From positions 1-44,828 of the forward strand of contig NZ_ABCP01000030.1 in NCBI RefSeq assembly GCF_000170835.1: DNA of 44,828 nucleotides, in the 5' to 3' direction. Under the pieces are notes generated by a model that saw only the letters and a program-made list of their open reading frames with translations, searched no databases and was not told the origin of the DNA. Both the position numbers and the translations under genes were made by a program. Positions 18,508 through 29,700 of the stretch are shown one piece after another (the stretch's first letter is position 1; each line of letters begins with the position of its first letter). Source of the DNA: Marinobacter algicola DG893 (GTDB lineage Bacteria > Pseudomonadota > Gammaproteobacteria > Pseudomonadales > Oleiphilaceae).

Positions 18508-21087
18508 ATGGCTGAGAGCGTAAAAGCGAAAAAATCCGGTGAGTTGACCGAAAAACAGGAGCGGTTCCGTCGCTTCCTGGCCCAGGGGGCCAGGGAAGGT
18601 GCGGTGATTGCCCTGATTGCACTGTGCATTTACCTGGGAATGGCGTTGGTTACCTTCAGCCCTTCGGATCCAGGCTGGGCCAGCATCGGCCACGACACCA
18701 GTGTGCAGAATTACGCGGGCCGAACGGGGGCCTGGTTGGCCAGTTTACTGCGTGACTTTTTCGGCCACGTCGCCTTTCTGTTTCCCGTAATGATCGCCGG
18801 CTACGCGTTGATGCTGATACGCCGCCGCAATGATCCTATCGACATGCATATGCCGCTGTTCCTGCTGCGTTTTGGCGGTTTCCTGTTGATCCTGCTGTCG
18901 GCTACCAGCCTGTTGTCGCTCTATTCTGTGTTCGGTCTTGGGGTAACGTCTGGCGGTGTGCTGGGCTCCGCAGTGTCTGAGGCCATGGTGCGCTTTTTCA
19001 ACCTGCCAGCGACAACGCTATTGCTCATTGCGATTTTCCTGTTTGCACTGACGGTCAGTACGGGGATGTCCTGGTTCTGGTTGATGGATCAGGTCGGCAA
19101 TCTGACGCTCCGTATCGGAAATGGCATCAAAAACCTGTTTTCCTCTTCCGGCAAGGAAAAGCCTAAACCAGTGGCAAAAACCCCGGCTGCCGCCGAACCC
19201 GCGAAGAAACCACCGGAACCGCCCACGGTGCGTGACCGGGTGGCAAGCCAAAAAACGTCGGCGGCAGGCAACTCCTGGTGGCGGCGCTTGTTGGGCTTGG
19301 GTCCGCGTGCCGAAAAGATCAAGCCGGCTGCATCACGCCCAGAGCGAAAAGAACCGGGCCTGGAAGGAGTCGTGCCAACAGATGATGCCGAACCCGCGCG
19401 CCTGGAAAGCTTCAGTTCCCATGACGACACGACGCCGGTGGCTAAACCATCAGCAAAGGGGAATTCAAAACCGCCCGGGAAATCCCTGAAGATCTCGCCG
19501 TTCAAGCGGGATGACCAATCAGCCGGCAACACCAATGGCGCCAAGAGCAAGCAGGCGTCGTTGCTGGAAGACATTGAAAGCACGATTCCGCCCATTACCC
19601 TGCTGGACCCGCCGGAGGAACATAAGGAAAGGGGCTATTCCGAGGAATCGCTTCAACACATGTCGCGCCTGCTGGAAGAAAAGCTCGCGGATTTCGGCGT
19701 TTCTGTGGAAGTGGTCGAGGTCAACCCCGGGCCGGTTATTACCCGGTTTGAAATAAAACCCGCGCCCGGGGTCAAGGTCAGCAAGATTTCCAACCTGGCG
19801 AAGGACCTTGCCCGTTCCCTGGCCGTTCTCAGTGTTCGCGTGGTTGAAGTGATTCCGGGCAAGTCCGTGGTGGGAATAGAAATACCGAACGAAGAGCGGG
19901 AAATGGTCCGGCTCAGTGAGGTGTTGAACGCCCGGGTGTTCCAGGACTCGTCGTCTGCCTTGACCCTGGCGTTGGGCAATGACATCGGTGGCAATCCGAT
20001 GGTGGCCAATCTGGCGAAGATGCCGCACCTGCTGGTAGCCGGCACCACCGGTTCCGGTAAATCGGTGGGTGTGAACGCCATGATCCTGAGTATGCTTCTC
20101 AAGGCCACGCCGGAAGAAGTCCGCTTTATCATGGTAGACCCGAAGATGCTGGAACTGAGCATCTATGATGGCATTCCACACCTGCTTGCGCCGGTGGTTA
20201 CCGACATGAAGGACGCCGCCAACGCATTGCGTTGGTGCGTGGCCGAGATGGAGCGTCGCTACCGATTGTTGGCCAGCCTGGGGGTTCGTAATCTGGCCGG
20301 CTACAACCGCAAGGTAAAGGATGCGGCCGCGGCAGGGGAACCGTTATTGGATCCAACCTGGAAACCGGATGAGTACCTGGCGAATGATGAGCAGGAACGC
20401 CCGGAGCTGGAAACCCTGCCGTTCATCGTGGTGGTTATCGACGAATTTGCCGACATGATGATGATCGTTGGCAAAAAAGTTGAGGAACTGATTGCCCGGA
20501 TTGCCCAGAAAGCTCGTGCCGCTGGCATCCACCTTGTACTCGCGACTCAGCGGCCGTCTGTGGACGTTATCACTGGTCTGATCAAGGCCAACATTCCCAC
20601 GCGGATGTCGTTCCAGGTGTCGTCCAAGATCGATTCTCGCACGGTACTGGATCAGGGTGGGGCGGAGCAGTTGTTGGGGCATGGTGACATGCTGTACCTG
20701 CCCCCGGGCTCCGGACTGCCGGTGAGGGTTCATGGTGCCTTCGTGGACGATGACGAAGTCCACCGGGTGGTCAGTGCGTGGAAGGCTCGAGGAGAGCCTG
20801 TTTATGTGGACGACGTACTGAACGGCGCCGAAGGTGAGAGCTTGCCCGGTGTGCCTAACCTCAGCGAAGGCGGGGGCGACAGCGAAGGGGATGCTCTGTT
20901 CGACGAGGCCGTAGCCTTTGTCACTGAGGGCAGGCGAGTATCAATTTCATCCGTACAACGTAAATTCAAGATCGGCTATAACCGGGCTGCCAACCTGGTC
21001 GACGCCATGGAAGCATCCGGTGTGGTCAGCGCAGCCGGGCACAACGGCGCCCGGGAAGTTCTGGCACCACCGCCACCGAGAGATTAG
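18508..21087 (+). CDS. ftsK: DNA translocase FtsK
   Basis: FtsK is a septal DNA pump that moves terminus DNA and activates XerCD recombination at dif. The 859 residues show an N-terminal membrane domain with about four to five helices (about residues 28-205). A Pro/Lys-rich linker follows (about 210-370), then the RecA-like motor with Walker A GTTGSGKS (512-519, K518) and Walker [10 protein letters not shown]. The C-terminal winged-helix gamma domain (about 795-855) reads KOPS sites. The linker is short compared with E. coli FtsK. It starts 6 bases after metZ and is followed by lolA after 12 bases. Confidence 0.97.
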   Translation: MAESVKAKKSGELTEKQERFRRFLAQGAREGAVIALIALCIYLGMALVTFSPSDPGWASIGHDTSVQNYAGRTGAWLASLLRDFFGHVAFLFPVMIAGYALMLIRRRNDPIDMHMPLFLLRFGGFLLILLSATSLLSLYSVFGLGVTSGGVLGSAVSEAMVRFFNLPATTLLLIAIFLFALTVSTGMSWFWLMDQVGNLTLRIGNGIKNLFSSSGKEKPKPVAKTPAAAEPAKKPPEPPTVRDRVASQKTSAAGNSWWRRLLGLGPRAEKIKPAASRPERKEPGLEGVVPTDDAEPARLESFSSHDDTTPVAKPSAKGNSKPPGKSLKISPFKRDDQSAGNTNGAKSKQASLLEDIESTIPPITLLDPPEEHKERGYSEESLQHMSRLLEEKLADFGVSVEVVEVNPGPVITRFEIKPAPGVKVSKISNLAKDLARSLAVLSVRVVEVIPGKSVVGIEIPNEEREMVRLSEVLNARVFQDSSSALTLALGNDIGGNPMVANLAKMPHLLVAGTTGSGKSVGVNAMILSMLLKATPEEVRFIMVDPKMLELSIYDGIPHLLAPVVTDMKDAANALRWCVAEMERRYRLLASLGVRNLAGYNRKVKDAAAAGEPLLDPTWKPDEYLANDEQERPELETLPFIVVVIDEFADMMMIVGKKVEELIARIAQKARAAGIHLVLATQRPSVDVITGLIKANIPTRMSFQVSSKIDSRTVLDQGGAEQLLGHGDMLYLPPGSGLPVRVHGAFVDDDEVHRVVSAWKARGEPVYVDDVLNGAEGESLPGVPNLSEGGGDSEGDALFDEAVAFVTEGRRVSISSVQRKFKIGYNRAANLVDAMEASGVVSAAGHNGAREVLAPPPPRD

Positions 21088-21099
21088 GAGTAGCGATTC

Positions 21100-21756
21100 A
21101 TGAGAGTTTCAACAAAAGCCCTTTGGTTGATTACCGCGTTTTCCGCCCTGATATCGGTGATCACGCCGGCCATGGCGGAAGATGCCAGTGCAAAGGCCGC
21201 AGCGGACCTGTCTGCGTTGCTCAAGAATTACGAATCCTTCCAGTCCGACTTTATTCAGATCGTGGTTAATGAAAACGGCAATCGCGTTCAGGAGAGCCGG
21301 GGTTCCCTGAAGGCCAAGCGTCCAGGGCTGTTCTATTGGGAAACTCGTGAACCCCATTCTCAGTTCGTCGTTAGTAACGGCGACACTGTGGAGGTCTACG
21401 ATCCGGACCTGGAGCAAGTCACCATCCACAATCTGGATGAGCGTGTTCAGACCACACCAGCGCTTCTTTTGAGTGGCGAGGTTGATAACCTCAATGAGAC
21501 CTATCGCGTGTCTTCCCGCTCGCCTGGAGAGAATACCCGTGAGTTTACCCTGGAACCGCGAAGCGAGGATTCCCTGTTCGTATCTCTGAGGCTGACCTTC
21601 TATAACGGTGAGCTGCAGGAAATGCGCATGCGGGATTCACTGGCGCAGCTTAGCGTTCTCAGTTTTGAGGACATTCGCCTGAACGCCCCGGTAGAGGACA
21701 ATGCGTTTACCCTGAATTACCCTGACAGCGTGGATGTGATCCGGGACGGGGCCTGA
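21100..21756 (+). CDS. lolA: Outer-membrane lipoprotein carrier LolA
   Basis: LolA carries lipoproteins across the periplasm from LolCDE to LolB. The 218-residue product has a signal peptide with a likely cut after AMA (residue 26). The family pattern of the mature part is visible, including LSALLKNYESFQSDF near the start and GLFYWETREPHSQFVVSNGDTVEVYDPDLEQV in the middle, quoted here only by its key residues W, P and D-P-D-L. The ftsK-lolA-rarA order is widely conserved. Its TGA stop overlaps the rarA ATG by one base. Confidence 0.95.
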   Translation: MRVSTKALWLITAFSALISVITPAMAEDASAKAAADLSALLKNYESFQSDFIQIVVNENGNRVQESRGSLKAKRPGLFYWETREPHSQFVVSNGDTVEVYDPDLEQVTIHNLDERVQTTPALLLSGEVDNLNETYRVSSRSPGENTREFTLEPRSEDSLFVSLRLTFYNGELQEMRMRDSLAQLSVLSFEDIRLNAPVEDNAFTLNYPDSVDVIRDGA

Positions 21757-23099
21757 TGCAGGATAGCCTGTTCGCGGAACAGCAGGGTTTTCGCCCGCTG
21801 GCTGCGCGAATGCGGCCGGCGAGCCTTGACGAATACGTCGGCCAGTCGCACCTGGTAGGCGAGGGCAAGCCGCTCCGTAGGGCGGTTGAGCAGGGACAGC
21901 TCCATTCCATGATCCTGTGGGGGCCTCCGGGGGTTGGTAAGACCACCTTTGCCCGTCTGCTTGCCAATCTCAGTGATCTGAGCTTTGAGACCGTTTCGGC
22001 GGTTCTCAGTGGTGTAAAGGATATCCGCCTTATTGTGGAGCGGGCGAAAGAGCGCAAGCGCAGCGAAGGGCGTGATACCCTGCTGTTTGTCGATGAAGTT
22101 CACCGCTTCAATAAAAGCCAGCAGGACGCGTTTCTTCCCCACATTGAAGACGGCACCTTCATCTTTGTCGGCGCCACCACCGAGAACCCTTCTTTTGAAC
22201 TGAACAGTGCGCTGCTGTCCCGGACTCGCGTCTACGTACTGAAGAACCTTGAAGAAACCGACATTCTGGAACTGCTTGAGCGGTCACTGTCCGCGCCGGA
22301 GGGGTTGGCAGGGCGATTCACCGTGGAAAAGAGTGTCCTGGAGTTGATGGCAACCGCGTCGGGTGGCGATGCCCGACGTGCACTGAATATTCTGGAAGTG
22401 GCAACGGATCTTGCCGAGCCCGATGAAGACGGTGCCGCCAGAATTACGTCTGATCATCTGGAACAGGTGCTGCAAACCAGTCTGAGGCGTTTCGATAAAG
22501 GTGGCGATGTTTTCTACGACCAGATATCGGCACTTCACAAGTCCGTGCGGGGCTCCGACCCCGATGGCTCGCTGTACTGGCTATGTCGCATGCTGGATGG
22601 AGGTTGTGACCCGTTGTACGTGGCCCGGCGCCTGGCGCGGATTGCCAGCGAGGACATAGGCAATGCCGACCCGAGGGCGCTGCAGATTGCCATGGACGCC
22701 TGGGAGGCCCAGGAGCGATTGGGTTCCCCCGAGGGTGAGCTGGCGCTTGCCCAGGCAGTCACCTATCTTGCCCTTTCTCCCAAGAGCAACGCGGTATATT
22801 CCGCCTTCAACCAGTGTATGGCCGATATCCGCAATGACCCTGATTACGAGGTGCCCGTTCACCTGCGTAATGCCCCCACCAAACTGTTGAAGTCCATGGG
22901 GCATGGCGATGAATACCGCTATGCCCATGACGAGCCGGAGGCGTTCGCGGCCGGGGAATCCTATCTTCCCGAGTCTATTCACCAGCGCCGTTACTATGAG
23001 CCGGTCCATCGTGGCCTGGAAATCAAACTCGCCGAAAAACGTGATCGGCTCGACGATTGGAACCGCAACAGCGCCCGCAAGCGTTACCCGCAACGCTGA
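21756..23099 (+). CDS. rarA: Replication-associated recombination protein RarA
   Basis: RarA (MgsA) is a clamp-loader-like AAA+ ATPase that acts at stalled replication forks with SSB. The 447 residues show the start [17 protein letters not shown], Walker A GPPGVGKT (56-63), Walker [11 protein letters not shown], sensor 1 [10 protein letters not shown], and the C-terminal tetramerisation region with [11 protein letters not shown]. Translation is likely coupled to lolA through the TGATG overlap. Confidence 0.96.
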   Translation: MQDSLFAEQQGFRPLAARMRPASLDEYVGQSHLVGEGKPLRRAVEQGQLHSMILWGPPGVGKTTFARLLANLSDLSFETVSAVLSGVKDIRLIVERAKERKRSEGRDTLLFVDEVHRFNKSQQDAFLPHIEDGTFIFVGATTENPSFELNSALLSRTRVYVLKNLEETDILELLERSLSAPEGLAGRFTVEKSVLELMATASGGDARRALNILEVATDLAEPDEDGAARITSDHLEQVLQTSLRRFDKGGDVFYDQISALHKSVRGSDPDGSLYWLCRMLDGGCDPLYVARRLARIASEDIGNADPRALQIAMDAWEAQERLGSPEGELALAQAVTYLALSPKSNAVYSAFNQCMADIRNDPDYEVPVHLRNAPTKLLKSMGHGDEYRYAHDEPEAFAAGESYLPESIHQRRYYEPVHRGLEIKLAEKRDRLDDWNRNSARKRYPQR

Positions 23100-25292
<2,193 letters not shown>

Positions 25293-25300
<8 letters not shown>

Positions 25301-25310
25301 AATCAGCCCC
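25293..25310. terminator. Palindrome spanning both cobA and aroG stops
   Basis: Arms GGGGCTGA and TCAGCCCC meet around AA, and each arm contains one gene's TGA stop. Folded RNA from either direction could form a GC-rich hairpin, but no T-run follows on either strand. A shared end-of-transcript or RNA-protecting structure is inferred. Confidence 0.5.
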
Positions 25311-26376
25311 GACGCTTCGGCAGAACGTCCTTCAGTTTTTCGCGCATATCGCGCAGAGCTTTTTCAGTGGTCTCCCAGTCAATACAGGCGTCGGTCACGG
25401 ACACACCGTATTTAAGATCAGCCAGGTTTTCAGGAATTGACTGATTGCCCCAGTTCAGGTTGCTTTCCACCATCAAACCTTGGATGGACTGGTTGCCCTC
25501 AACGATCTGGTGGGTAATGTCCTGCAACACCAGTGGCTGTATGGCCGGATCCTTGCTGGAATTGGCGTGGCTACAATCAACCATGATCGACTGGCGGAGC
25601 TTGGATTTTTCCAGCGCCTGCTCACACAGGGCAACGCTGACCGAGTCGTAGTTAGGCTTGCCACCGCCGCCACGAAGAACCACGTGACCGTAATTGTTGC
25701 CCCGGGTACGGATGACTGCGACCTTGCCCTGCTGGTCAATGCCCAGGAAGCTGTGGGGATGTGAAACAGACTTCATGGCGTTAACCGCAACGTCCAGGCT
25801 GCCATCGGTACCGTTCTTGAAGCCAATAGCCATGGACAGGCCGCTGCTCATTTCCCGGTGGGTCTGAGACTCTGTGGTGCGCGCACCAATGGCGGACCAG
25901 GAAATCGTGTCCTGCAGGTATTGCGGAGAGATAGGATCCAGTGCTTCCGTCGCGGTGGGCAGTCCCAGTTCGGAGATATCCAGGAGCAGGCGACGGCCAA
26001 TGTGCAGGCCCTGTTCAATGTCGAAGGTGTCGTTGAGGTGCGGGTCGTTAATTAATCCTTTCCAGCCAACGGTCGTGCGTGGCTTCTCGAAATACACCCG
26101 CATCACGATCAGCAGGGTGTCGCTGACTTCGTCTGCCAGCTTCTTCAGCCTGGCGGCGTATTCCCGGGCAGCTTCGACATCATGAATGGAGCAGGGGCCC
26201 ACAACCACAAACAGGCGATGGTCCTTGCCGTCCATGATGTCATAGATGGCCTGTCGGCCTTTTTCCACGGTTTCCGCGGCCTTGCCGGAAAGCGGCATCT
26301 CCTGCTTGAGCGCTTCAGGGGTAATCAAAGGTTCCTGACTCGCCACATTCAGATTCTCTAGTTTGGTGCCCGACAT
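25303..26376 (-). CDS. aroG: 3-deoxy-7-phosphoheptulonate synthase, class I
   Basis: It condenses phosphoenolpyruvate and erythrose 4-phosphate to DAHP, the first shikimate step. The 357 residues fit the AroF/G/H family (about 350-358), with VVGPCSIHD, GARTTESQTHREMSSGLS, GFKNGTDGS and VDCSHANSSKDP. I chose the ATG whose complement is 26374-26376 (MSGTKLENLN), with GGGGA 10 bases upstream. A longer frame reaching 26583 would add 69 non-family residues across the promoter region. Which aromatic amino acid inhibits it cannot be told from sequence, so the symbol is nominal. Confidence 0.93.
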   Translation of the reverse strand: MSGTKLENLNVASQEPLITPEALKQEMPLSGKAAETVEKGRQAIYDIMDGKDHRLFVVVGPCSIHDVEAAREYAARLKKLADEVSDTLLIVMRVYFEKPRTTVGWKGLINDPHLNDTFDIEQGLHIGRRLLLDISELGLPTATEALDPISPQYLQDTISWSAIGARTTESQTHREMSSGLSMAIGFKNGTDGSLDVAVNAMKSVSHPHSFLGIDQQGKVAVIRTRGNNYGHVVLRGGGGKPNYDSVSVALCEQALEKSKLRQSIMVDCSHANSSKDPAIQPLVLQDITHQIVEGNQSIQGLMVESNLNWGNQSIPENLADLKYGVSVTDACIDWETTEKALRDMREKLKDVLPKRRG

Positions 26377-26422
26377 TCTGTTGTTATCCCCGTCGCATAA
26401 AACATGACTGGCCGGCGCTTGG

Positions 26423-26452
26423 TTGCGGTAAACCCCGGCGAGTTGGTTATAC
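26423..26452 (+). promoter_or_regulatory. Putative promoter of the DUF1631-PilZ pair
   Basis: TTGCGG (26423-26428) and TTATAC (26447-26452) are 18 bases apart, 48 bases before the DUF1631 ATG. Confidence 0.4.
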
Positions 26453-26477
26453 TGCGTTATTTGATGAACCTTTTCAA
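26446..26477 (-). promoter_or_regulatory. Putative divergent aroG promoter
   Basis: Read on the - strand, TTGAAA (complement of 26472-26477) and TATAAC (complement of 26446-26451) are 20 bases apart. The spacing is long, but the -10 shares five bases with the -10 of the opposite promoter. Confidence 0.28.
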
Positions 26478-26500
26478 CGCTTCTGACGCGCGGGGAACGG

Positions 26501-28324
26501 ATGCAGCAGAGCACGCAGAAAAAGCGCAAAGTACTGTCCCGGAAACAGGTGGTAAAGAGGATTGGGGACGTGCTTTCAGGCATTCGTGTACCCGATCTTC
26601 CCTATCCTGCGGGAAAAGTTACTGCAGACGCAGCCAGTGACTGGCGCCCATTGTTGTTGTCCTGCTGGACGGAGCAGCGCGATGAGCCCGTGACCCGTGT
26701 TATCCGCTCGGTATCCCTGACCTGGTCGGTCAGACAGATCAATTCCGCCTATGTGGCGGACCGAATCATGGATGTGTTTCTCAGGACCAGCGGTCTCCAT
26801 CCCGAACTGGCCCTAAGAATTGCCCGCCTTCGGTTCTTTCTCGCCTGGCGAATGAACCTTGAGGGAGCCGAAGCGCTGAACGATACCATGGTGCGCTGGC
26901 TTGACAGTTTGCAGGATTGCAGGGGATGGAGTGGTTCCGGCGGGCGATCAGGCAGAGCGCTCCTGGACCAGTTGGATGCACTGACCATAGCGGTTTCCGG
27001 CTGTTTTGACTCCGGGGACGTCGGGCCGGTTATCGAGTTCTGCCGTCAATGGGAAGAGGATGCCGGAAAGCGTGAACAGCAGAATGAGCGTTTACGTCAG
27101 CGGCTACTGGAAACGGAACAGGGGGCTTCCCGACAAAGGAAAGCGGAACAGACGGCGAGGGCGCTGGTGGGCCGGGCCCTCCAGAATCGCCAACTTCCGC
27201 AAGCCGTGGTCCGGTTTGTCTTTGATCACTGGTTTGCCCTGATCAAACAGATCGTCTGGCAGGAAGGCACCGAGGGCGACAACTGGCGGCATGCCAGCAA
27301 GCTATTGGAATGGCTGGTCTGGATTGGTGATCCGGCGCTTTCCGACAAGGACAGGAACCGCCTTTACACGGTGGGGGAGCAAATTGGTGACCGGATCAGC
27401 GACGTCTGGAACCGTGTCAATGGCAAGCCGTTGGATGACTCAGCTCTGCAGGGTGTTCAGTCGGTTATGGTGGATCGTCTGAGGGGTGAAACACCCGAGT
27501 TGATTTCCGCGTTGCCTGAAGACGACCGATTCTCGTGGGATCCCTCCTGGCTGTCGTTTTCCTCACCGTCCGAATCCGCGGTTGAGCCGTTGCTGGGAAA
27601 GTGGTTTGTGGAAGGCGAGGGCGCTGCGGAGCGACGTCGGTATTTCTTTGCTCTGCTACCGGATACCTGCGAAGTGCTTTGGACCAACGGCGCTGGTGTC
27701 AAGCTGGGGCTGATGCCCTGGCCAAGGTTCTCCACGGCTCTCGATAGCGGCACCCTGAGACCATTACCACCACTGACCCCCTTCGGGCAGGTGCTGGCTG
27801 AAACCATTACCTCGCTATCGGTGGTGCTTGAGCGCCAGACGTTGCAGAGGGAAGAAGCCGCCAGGGAGTTGAGAGCCCGGGCAGAATCCTTGCGTCGGCA
27901 AAAGGCGGAAGCGGAACAATTGCGCCAGCAGGAGGAAGCTGCCAGGCAGGCCGAACTCGCGCGGCAGAAGAAAGAGGCGGAAGATCGACGCATCGCTGAT
28001 GAAGAAGCCGAGCAGCAGCGCCTGTCACGAGAGCAGGAAACCGCTGCGAGGGAGTTGGTGGTAGGCATCAAACTGGGCGGTTGGATCGTCGAGGAAAGTA
28101 CCGGTGAGGGTACGGATGCCGTTCGCCTGAAGCTGGCCGTACGGATCAACGCCTCCCGGAAGTTGGTGTTTGTGGACCGACTGGGGCTTAATCGCCGGGA
28201 ATTCCTGATGGATGAACTCGTGGATCTCGTGGTGAGGGGGCGAGTACGCGTACTTGGTAGCTCGGCAGAGTTTGATGACGCTTTGTCACGGGTGGTTGGC
28301 CGTATCAGGGTTGGCCGAAACTGA
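26501..28324 (+). CDS. DUF1631 family protein, unknown function
   Basis: The 607-residue product resembles DUF1631 proteins, known from Pseudomonas and relatives but without an assigned function. No signal peptide or membrane helix is seen, so it is probably cytoplasmic. Visible parts: a basic start (residues 1-25), a helical region rich in Arg and Trp (about 45-400) including the LPQAVVRFVFDHWFALIKQ segment, and a long charged coiled coil (about 440-520, with repeated Arg/Glu/Gln/Ala heptads). A compact C-terminal beta-rich domain follows (about 523-607, with GGWIVEE, LKLAVRINASRKLVFVDRLG and FDDALSRVV). That domain recalls PilZ-type barrels in its strand pattern but lacks RxxxR. The next gene, 29 bases away, encodes a PilZ protein, suggesting a cyclic-di-GMP-linked role. 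The family call is from memory. Confidence 0.75.
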   Translation: MQQSTQKKRKVLSRKQVVKRIGDVLSGIRVPDLPYPAGKVTADAASDWRPLLLSCWTEQRDEPVTRVIRSVSLTWSVRQINSAYVADRIMDVFLRTSGLHPELALRIARLRFFLAWRMNLEGAEALNDTMVRWLDSLQDCRGWSGSGGRSGRALLDQLDALTIAVSGCFDSGDVGPVIEFCRQWEEDAGKREQQNERLRQRLLETEQGASRQRKAEQTARALVGRALQNRQLPQAVVRFVFDHWFALIKQIVWQEGTEGDNWRHASKLLEWLVWIGDPALSDKDRNRLYTVGEQIGDRISDVWNRVNGKPLDDSALQGVQSVMVDRLRGETPELISALPEDDRFSWDPSWLSFSSPSESAVEPLLGKWFVEGEGAAERRRYFFALLPDTCEVLWTNGAGVKLGLMPWPRFSTALDSGTLRPLPPLTPFGQVLAETITSLSVVLERQTLQREEAARELRARAESLRRQKAEAEQLRQQEEAARQAELARQKKEAEDRRIADEEAEQQRLSREQETAARELVVGIKLGGWIVEESTGEGTDAVRLKLAVRINASRKLVFVDRLGLNRREFLMDELVDLVVRGRVRVLGSSAEFDDALSRVVGRIRVGRN

Positions 28325-28353
28325 CCGGATAAAACACTATCGGATAGATGATC

Positions 28354-28764
28354 ATGAGCGATATCGATTACAGTTTTGGCGACTACGAAGATGCTCCGGA
28401 ATCCGGGGATAATCGTTCCGAGTACCGACTGGCGGCGAGCGCAAGTGTGACCCTGGAGCTGGAGTCACCGATTCCGGATGCCGAGGGTGAGCCGTCCGGG
28501 CGGTCTCTGATATCACGCACCAGCGATGTCTCTGCCCGCGGAATTCGGTTGACGACCGCAGAACCGATAACCCGAGGTGCATTGTTACCCGTTTGGGTCA
28601 GTCTGGAGGATGACAATGAACCGTTTGGTCTGATGGTGGAGGTTGTCTGGTGTCGTGCGAACACTGAAAACAGTTGGTTGGTGGGGCTTCAGATACTGGA
28701 GTCTGATGACACATCCTATCTGGAGTGGGTGGAAGCCGTCGCAAAGGCCATGTCTGAGGGGTAA
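28354..28764 (+). CDS. PilZ domain cyclic-di-GMP receptor
   Basis: The 136-residue product is essentially one PilZ domain. Both cyclic-di-GMP-binding motifs are intact: RSEYR (R21-R25, the RxxxR element) and DVSARG (D58, S60, G63, the D/N-x-S-x-x-G element). It is therefore predicted to bind the messenger, unlike degenerate PilZ proteins. The first 20 residues are acidic. The start is ATG 28354 or 28348; the former has the better spacing to GGAT. It follows the DUF1631 gene by 29 bases and faces fabI. The output partner is unknown; the DUF1631 product is the obvious candidate. Confidence 0.85.
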   Translation: MSDIDYSFGDYEDAPESGDNRSEYRLAASASVTLELESPIPDAEGEPSGRSLISRTSDVSARGIRLTTAEPITRGALLPVWVSLEDDNEPFGLMVEVVWCRANTENSWLVGLQILESDDTSYLEWVEAVAKAMSEG

Positions 28765-28769
28765 GTTAC

Positions 28770-28797
28770 CCCGGCAAGGCCCGAAAACCGTGCCGGG
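28770..28797. terminator. Hairpin between convergent PilZ gene and fabI
   Basis: Arms CCCGGCA and TGCCGGG are perfect, with a 14-base loop, in the 46-base gap between the two stop codons. No T-run is present on either side, so it is at best a weak or factor-assisted terminator. Confidence 0.35.
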
Positions 28798-28810
28798 AAT
28801 ACCGGGAGGT

Positions 28811-29596
28811 TCAGTCCTCCAACTCGCCCATGCCGGTAATGTTGAAGCCGGCGTCAACGTACATGATTTCACCGGTAATGCCGCTGGCCATATCGGAACA
28901 CATGAAGGCCGCGGCGTTACCCACTTCGTCGGTCGTCACGTTGCGGCGTAACGGTGCCCGCCTGGCATTCTCGGCCAGCATACGGCGGAAACTCTTGATG
29001 CCAGAGGCCGCCAGGGTTTTGATTGGCCCCGCGGAAATGGCGTTCACCCGAATACCATCACGCCCCAGGCTGCCGGCCATGTAGCGAACGTTCGCCTCAA
29101 GGGAAGCCTTGGCCAGTCCCATGACGTTGTAGTTCTGCAATACTTTTTCAGCACCCAGGTAGCTGAGGGTCAGCAGGGAGCTGTTTTCGTGCATCATCTT
29201 GCGGCCGGCCTTAGCCAGGGCAACAAAGCTATACGAGCTGATGTCATGGGCGATGCGGAAGCCTTCCCGGGTGGTGACGTCCACATAGTTGCCATCCAGC
29301 TCGTTGGCCGGGGCGTAACCGACAGAGTGAACAATAATGTCGATGTCGTCCCAGTGCTTGCCCAGTTCGGTGAACACAGCTTCTATTTCGTCATCGCTGG
29401 CGACATCGCACGGAAAAATCAGCGAACTGCCCCAGCCCTCGGCGAACTTTTCTACCCGGGACTTGAGCTTTTCATTCTGGTAGGTGAATGCCAGCTCGGC
29501 GCCCTGTTTGGCAAAGGCTTCCGCGATGCCATAAGCGATGGAGTGTTTGCTTGCAACGCCGACAATCAGTGCTTTTTTGCCACTGAGTAATCCCAT
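28811..29596 (-). CDS. fabI: Enoyl-[ACP] reductase (NADH)
   Basis: FabI performs the last reduction of each fatty-acid elongation cycle. The 261-residue short-chain dehydrogenase has Y146, Y156 and K163 in the Y-x6-K arrangement ([11 protein letters not shown]), at the same numbers as E. coli FabI. The nucleotide-binding start is also present ([16 protein letters not shown]). G93, the position whose change gives triclosan resistance in E. coli, is the normal glycine, so the enzyme is expected to be triclosan-sensitive. AGGGAG precedes the ATG. It lies 104 bases downstream of yejF with no terminator seen between them. Confidence 0.97.
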   Translation of the reverse strand: MGLLSGKKALIVGVASKHSIAYGIAEAFAKQGAELAFTYQNEKLKSRVEKFAEGWGSSLIFPCDVASDDEIEAVFTELGKHWDDIDIIVHSVGYAPANELDGNYVDVTTREGFRIAHDISSYSFVALAKAGRKMMHENSSLLTLSYLGAEKVLQNYNVMGLAKASLEANVRYMAGSLGRDGIRVNAISAGPIKTLAASGIKSFRRMLAENARRAPLRRNVTTDEVGNAAAFMCSDMASGITGEIMYVDAGFNITGMGELED

Positions 29597-29700
29597 AACG
29601 ATTCTCCCTGTGTTTCAGTTTAAGGCATTATCCATGAACCGCAGCGGTGCGGGTAACGCTCAATTGGTCGTAGTGATCGGGCGTGGCCTGTCATTGCGCA

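Noticed and set aside
26377..26583. N-terminal extension of the DAHP synthase by 69 codons
   Set aside because: The added residues are unlike the family and cross the divergent promoter region and the start of the DUF1631 gene. The ATG at 26376 gives a normal-length enzyme.
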